A DNA stretch of 64,000 bases. Source: Morinoia aosen (taxonomy: Eukaryota; Arthropoda; Malacostraca; Amphipoda; Talitridae). Both the position numbers and the translations under genes were made by a program. Shown here piece after piece: positions 59,201 to 64,000 of the stretch. Within the stretch, counting starts at the first letter, position 1. Each line of letters begins with the position of its first letter. The stretch is taken from the NCBI GenBank assembly GCA_030386875.1, contig CM059563.1, positions 50,471,602 through 50,535,601 of the forward strand, written 5' to 3'. The notes under the pieces are model-generated. The model did not search any database. It was given only the letters and a program-made list of their open reading frames with translations, and was not told the DNA's origin.

Positions 59201-62200
59201 CTGTGCCACTTCAACGGCTGCTTCTGGGTCGCTCCTTCACTACTTCAACGGCGGCTTCTGTGTTGCTACTCCTCTACTTCAAGGGCGGCTTCTGTGTCGT
59301 CACTCTGCTACTTCAACGGCGGCTTCTGTGTCGCTACTTCGCTTCTTCAACGGCGGCTTCTGTGTCGCTACTTCGCTTCTTCAACGGCGGCTTCTGTGTC
59401 GCTACTTTTCTTCTTCAACGGCGGCTTCTGTGTCGCTAATTCTCTACTTCAACGGCGGCTTCTGTGTCGCTACTGCTCTACTTCAACGGCGGCTTCTGTG
59501 TCGCTACTGTTCTACTTCAACGGCGGCTTCTGTGTTGCTACTTCTCTACTTCAACGGCGGCTTCTGTGTTGCTAATTCTCTACTTCAACGGCTGCTTCTG
59601 TGTCGCTTCTTCAATACTTCAACGGCGGCTCTGTATTGCTACTTCTCTACTTCAACGGCGTCTTCTGTGTCGCCACTCTGCTACTTCAACGGCGGCTTCT
59701 GTGTCGCCACTCTGCTACTTCAACGGCGGCTTCTGTGTCGCTACTTCGCTAACTCAGCGGCGGCTTCTGTGTCGCTACTTCAACGGCGGCTTCTGTGTCG
59801 CCACTCGGCTACTTCAACGGCGGCTTCTGTGTCGCTACTTTGCTACTCCAACGGCGGCTTCTGTGTCGCTACTTTGCTACTCCAACGGCGGCTTCTGTGT
59901 CGCTACTTCGCTACTCCAACGGCGGCTTCTTCAACGGCGGCTCCTGTGTCGCTACTTCGCTTCTTCAACGGCGGCTTCTGTGTCGCTACTTCGCTTCTTC
60001 AACGGCGGCTTCTGAGTCGCCACTCTGCTACTTCAACGGCGGCTTCTGTGTCGCTACTTTTCTACTTCAACGGCGGCTTCTGTGTCGCCACTGTGCTACT
60101 TCAACGGCTGTTTCTGTGTCGCTTCTTCACCACTTCAACGGCGGCTTCTGTGTCGCCACTCAGCTACTTCAACAGCGGCTTCTGTGTAGCTACTTCGCTA
60201 CTTCAACGGCGGCTTCTGTGTCTCGACTTCTCTACTTCAACGGCGGCTTCTGTGTCGCCACTCTGCTACTTCAACTGCGGCTTCTGTGTCGCTACTTCAT
60301 TACTTCAACGGCGGCTTCTGTGTCGCTTCTTCACTACTTCAACGGCGGCTTCTGTGTCGCTTCTTCACTACTTCAACGGCGGCTTATGTGTCGCTACTCT
60401 TACTTCAAGGCCGGCTTCTGTGTCGCCACTCAGCTACTTCAACAGCGGCTTCTGTGTTGCTACTTCTCTACTTCAAGGCCGGCTTCTGTGTAGCTACTTC
60501 GCTACTTCAACGGCGGCTTCTGTGTCTCGACTTCTCTACTTCAACGGCGGCTTCTGTGTCGCCACTCTGCTACTTCAACGGCGGCTTCTGTGTCGCTACT
60601 TCGCTACTTCAACGGCCGCTTCTGTGTCGCTACTTCACTACTTCAACGGCGGCTTCTGTGTCGCTACTTCTCTACCTCAACGGCGGCTTCTGTGTCTCGA
60701 CTTCTCTACTTCAACGGCGGCTTCTGTGTCGCCACTCTGCTACTTCAACGGCGGCTTCTGTGTCGCTACTTCGCTACTTCAACGGCGGCTTCTGTGTCGC
60801 TACTTCTCTACCTCAACGGCGGCTTCTGTGTCGCTTCTTCACTACTTCAACGGTGGCTTCTGTGTCGCTACTTCACTAATTCAACAGCGGCTTCTGTGTC
60901 GCTACTTCTCTACTTTAACGGCGGCTTCTGTGTCGCTACTTCTCTACTTCAACGGTGGCTTCTGTGTCGCTACTTCTCTACTTCAACAGCGGCTTCTTTG
61001 TCGCCACTCTGCTACTTCAACGGCGGCTTCTGTGTCGCCACTCTGCTTCTTCAACGGCGGCTTCTGTGTCGCCACTCTGCTACATCAACGGCGGCTTCTG
61101 TGTCGCCACTCTGCTACTTCAACGGCGGCTTCTGTGTCGCTACTTCTCTACTTCAACTTCGGCTTCTGTGTCGCCACTGTGCTACTTCAGCGGCTGCTTC
61201 TGTGTCGCTTCTTCACCACTTCCACGGCGGCTTCTGTGTTGCTACTTCTCTACTTCAAGGCCGGCTTCTGTGTCGCCACTCAGCTACTTCAACAGCGGCT
61301 TCTGTGTAGCTACTTCGCTACTTCAACGGCGGCTTCTGTGTCTCGACTTCTCTACTTCAACGGCGGCTTCTGTGTCGCCACTCTGCTACTTCAACCGCGG
61401 CTTCTGTGTCGCTACTTCACTACTTCAACGGCGGCTTCTGTGTCGCTACTTCGCTTTCTCAACGGCGGCATCTGTGTCGCTACTTCGCTTCTTCAACAGC
61501 GGCTTCTGTGTCGCTACTTCGCTTCTTCAACAGCGGCTTCTGTGTCGCTACTTCGCTTCTTCAACGGCGGCTTCGGTGTCGCTACTTCGCTTTTTCAACG
61601 GCGGCTTCTGTGTCGCTACTTCGCTTTTTCAACGGCGGCTTCTGTGTCGCTACTTCGCTTTTTCAACGGCGGCTTCTGTGTCGCTACTTCGCTTTTTCAA
61701 CGGCGGCTTCTGTGTCGCTACTTCGCTTTTTCAACGGCGGCTTCTGTGTCGCTACTTCGCTTCTTCAACGGCGGCTTCTCAACGGCGGCTTCTGTGTCGC
61801 CACTCTGCTAATTCAACGGCGGCTTCTGTGTCGCTAATTCAACGGCGGCTTCTGTGTCGCCACTCTGCAACTTCAACGGCGGCTTCTGTGTCGCTACTTC
61901 GCTTCTTCAACGGCGGCTTCTGTGTCGCTACTTCTCTTCTTCAACGGCGGCTTCTGTGTCGCTACTTCGCTTCTTCAACGGCGGCTTCTGTGTCGCTACT
62001 TCGCTTCTTCAACGGCGGCTTCTGTGTTTCTACTTCTCTACTTCACCGGCGGCTTCTGTGTCGCTACTTCTCTACTTTACCGGCGGCTTCTGTGTCGCTT
62101 CTTCTCTACTTCACCGGCGGCTTGTGTGTCGCTACTTCTCTACTTCAACGGCGGCTTCTGTGTCGCCACTCTGCTACTTCAACGGCGGCTTCTGTGTCGC

Positions 62201-63477
62201 TACTTCAACGGCGGCTTCTGTGTCCCTAATTCTTTACTTCAACGGCGGCTTCTGAGTCGCCACTCTGCTACTTTAACGGCGGTTTCTGTGTCGCTACTTC
62301 AACGGCGGCTTCTGTGTCGCTACTTCAACGGCGGCTTCTGTGTCGCAACTTCAACGGCGGCTTCTGTGTCGCCACTCTGCTACTTCAACGGCGGCTTCTG
62401 TGTCGCTACTTCGCTTCTTCAACGGCGGCTTCTGTGTCGCTACTTCGCTTCTTCAACGGCGGCTTCTGTGTCGCTACTTTGCTTCTTCAACGGCGGCTTC
62501 TGTGTCGCTACTTCGCTTCTTCAACTGCGCCTTTTGAGTCGCCACTCTGCTACTTGAACGGCGGCTTCTGTGTCGCTATTTCACTACTTCAACGGCGGCT
62601 TCTGTGTCGCTATTTCACTACTTCAACGGCGGCTTCTGTGTCGCTACTTCTCTACTTCAACGGCGGCTTCTGTGTCGCTACTTCTCTACTTCAACGGCGG
62701 CTTCTGTGTCGCCACTGTGCTACTTCAACGGATGCTTGTGTGTCGCCACTCTGCTACTTCAACGGCGGCTTCTGTGTCGCCACTCTGCTACTTCAACGGC
62801 GGCTTCTGTGTCGCCACTTCACAACTTAAACGGCGGCTTCTGTGTCGCTAGTTCTCTACTTCAACGGCGGCTTCTGTGTCGCTACTTCGCTTCTTCAACG
62901 GCGGCTTCTGTGTTTCTACTTCTCTACTTCACCGGCGGCTTCTGTGTCGCTACTTCTCTACTTTACCGGCGGCTTCTGTGTCGCTTCTTCTCTACTTTAC
63001 CGGCGGCTTGTGTGTCGCCACTGTGCTACTTCAACGGCTGCTTCTGTGTCGCCACTCTGCTACTTCAACGGCGGCTTCTGTGTCGCCACTCTGCTACTTC
63101 AACGGCGGCTTCTGTGTCGCCACTCTGCTACTTCAACAGCGGCTTCTGTGTCGCCACTCTGCTACTTCAACGGCGGCTTCTGTGTTGCCACTCTGCTACT
63201 TCAACGGCGGCTTCTGTGTCGCTACTTCACTACTTCAAAGGCGGCTTCTGTGTCGCCTCTTCCACTGCGGCTTCTGTGTTACTACTTCTCTACTTTAACG
63301 GCGGCTTCTGTGTCGCTACTTCTCTACTTCAACGGCGGCTTCTGTGTCGCTAATTCTCTACTTCAACGGCGGCTTTCGTGTCGCTACTGCTCTACTTCAA
63401 CGGCAGCTTCTGTGTCGCTACTGCTCTACTTCAACGGCGGCTTCTGTGTCGCCACTCTGCTGCTACTTCAACGGCGG
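53289..63477 (+). repeat. Marker-delimited array segment S10 (10,189 bp)
   Basis: This is the longest segment, built of three parts: 53,289 to about 57,850 follows S1 positions 1 to about 4,550 (offsets 53,288 to 53,244); about 57.2-59.1 kb follows S2 at 11.4-13.25 kb (offset 45,806-45,840); and 59,161-63,477 follows 28,362-32,678 (constant offset 30,799). Near 53,451-53,490 the ctttggcggcgg variant is present in two successive monomers where other copies have one, followed by ctttaacgg. One 34-bp monomer present at about 1,225-1,260 is missing near 54,540. Confidence 0.84.
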
Positions 63478-64000
63478 CTACTCGGTCGCTACTTCGCTTC
63501 TTCAACGGCGGCTTCTGTGTCGCTACTTCGCTTCTTCAACGGCGGCTTCTGTGTCGCTACTTCGCTTCTTCAACGGCGGCTTCTGTGTCGCTACTTTGCT
63601 TCTTTAGCGGCGGCTTCTGTGTCGCTACTTCGCTTCTTTGGCGGCGGCTTCTGTGTCGCTACTTCGCTTCTTTAACGGCGGCTTCTGTGTCGCTACCTCG
63701 CTACTTAAACGGCGGCTTCTGTGTCGCCACTCAGCTACTTCAACGATGGCTTCTGTGTCACTACTTCACTACTTCAACGGCGGCTTCTGTGTCGCTACTT
63801 CTCCACTTCAACGGCGGCTTCTGTGTCGCTACTTCTCTACTTCAACGGCGGCTTCTGTGTCGCTACTTCTCTACTTCAACGGCGGCTTCTGTGTCGCTAC
63901 CTCGCTACCTAAACGGCGGCTTCTGTGACGCCACTGTGCTACTTCAACGGCGGATTCTGTGTCGCATCTTCAACGGCGGCTTATGTGTTGCTAATTCTCT
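59161..64000 (+). repeat. Long duplicated block, copy 2, open at the window end
   Basis: This is the partner of 28,362-33,201. The left junction is near 59,160, where a run of tcgctttttcaacgg monomers (shared with 13.0-13.2 kb) gives way to the cttcaacgacgg and gccactgtgccac monomers. The exact breakpoint is blurred because both sides are the same 34-bp repeat. The right end is outside the window. Confidence 0.85.
63478..64000 (+). repeat. Start of segment S11, cut by the window edge
   Basis: This marker (ctactcggtcgct) opens a further segment that continues past the window. Its 523 bases match 32,679-33,201 at the same offset of 30,799, including the distinctive ggcggattctg variant at about 63,949, which is otherwise seen only at 33,150 and 44,970. 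The large duplication that began at 59,161 therefore does not end at the marker and extends beyond the window by an unknown amount. Confidence 0.85.

Larger units (their letters stand above)
1..64000 (+). repeat. 34-bp satellite array filling the whole window
   Basis: The window is a continuous head-to-tail array of a 34-bp unit, about 1,900 copies, all in one orientation. The unit can be read as a conserved half, caacggcggcttctgtgtcg (20 bp), followed by a variable half whose commonest form is ctacttcgcttctt (14 bp). The commonest unit has 11 C, 12 T, 8 G and 3 A: 56% GC, 68% pyrimidine on this strand, with four CpG dinucleotides. No stop codon occurs in the consensus on this strand in any frame, while the reverse strand has one from every cta. 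Array boundaries lie outside the window on both sides. Large satellites of this kind are typical of eukaryotic heterochromatin. The species and chromosomal position cannot be told from the sequence. No gene, RNA gene or transposon was seen anywhere inside it. Confidence 0.97.

Noticed and set aside
1-64000. 34-residue periodicity of the translated repeat, recalling TAL effector repeats or 34/35-residue TPR and PPR repeats.
   Set aside because: The 34-residue period is simply three 34-nt units. The residues (FNGGFCVAT, LLQRRLLCRYF, STAASVSLL) do not resemble any of those families.
1-64000. CRISPR array, because a conserved part alternates with a variable part.
   Set aside because: The variable part is only 14 bp, exists as a few recurrent types that are near variants of each other, and no cas genes or leader are present.
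1-64000. 34-bp unit as a recombinase site such as loxP-type sites.
   Set aside because: The length match is coincidental. The unit lacks the inverted 13-bp arms such sites need.
1-64000. An ancestral 17-bp half-unit duplicated to give 34 bp.
   Set aside because: Aligning the two halves gives only about 5 matches in 17, not better than expected for such skewed sequence.
1-64000. Telomeric repeat or subtelomeric end.
   Set aside because: No TTAGGG-type or other telomere motif was seen on either strand. The position in the chromosome is unknown.
1-64000. Reverse-strand genes.
   Set aside because: Each unit carries cta one or two times, giving TAG on the reverse strand in every frame within about 100 bp.

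Overview
The window is one uninterrupted satellite (minisatellite-type) array with no gene in it. From base 1 to base 64,000 it consists of head-to-tail copies of a 34-bp unit, roughly 1,900 of them. Every copy I read is in the same orientation. The unit has a strongly conserved 20-bp half (caacggcggcttctgtgtcg) and a 14-bp half that varies among about ten recurrent types (commonest ctacttcgcttctt). I see no unique-sequence interval, rRNA, tRNA, CRISPR array, transposon end, telomere repeat or promoter. An array this long is most typical of eukaryotic heterochromatin (centromeric, pericentromeric, subtelomeric or interstitial satellite). The sequence does not identify the species, and bacterial or viral origin looks unlikely on size alone.

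The long open reading frames on the + strand, up to 1,617 codons, are arithmetic artefacts. The unit has no + strand stop in any frame and 34 is not a multiple of 3. Each frame therefore reads the unit in all three phases with a period of 102 nt (34 codons), and all three frames are open at once. The starts I checked are GTG (from tctGTGtcgc) or TTG, not ATG. The reverse strand is closed in every frame because each unit carries cta (tag on the complement).

Above the 34-bp scale the array is a mosaic of long duplications, not a regular higher-order repeat. A rare marker monomer (ctactcggtcgct, just after a CTG-duplicated monomer) occurs at 1, 9072, 15823, 20395, 24128, 32679, 38732, 44499, 50572, 53289 and 63478. 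It divides the window into segments of 9,071, 6,751, 4,572, 3,733, 8,551, 6,053, 5,767, 6,073, 2,717 and 10,189 bp plus a 523-bp stub. The main relationships are: (i) 28,362-33,201 matches 59,161-64,000 at a constant offset of 30,799; (ii) 31,481 to about 39,950 recurs at 43,301 to about 51,790, a tandem repeat of about 11.8 kb; (iii) 49.06-51.79 kb recurs at 51.80-54.5 kb, a tandem repeat of about 2.7 kb; (iv) 6.05-9.07, 17.3-20.4 and 21.1-24.1 kb are three copies of one block; (v) the first 4.5 kb recurs at 38.7-43.3 and 53.3-57.8 kb, and its first 2.8 kb also at 24.1-27.0 kb.

Paired copies differ mainly by whole-monomer gains and losses, short-monomer deletions and small patches. These are the expected marks of unequal exchange, replication slippage and gene conversion. 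I found no previously undescribed functional system. What is interesting is the duplication history, the core/variable organisation of the unit and the CpG-rich composition.
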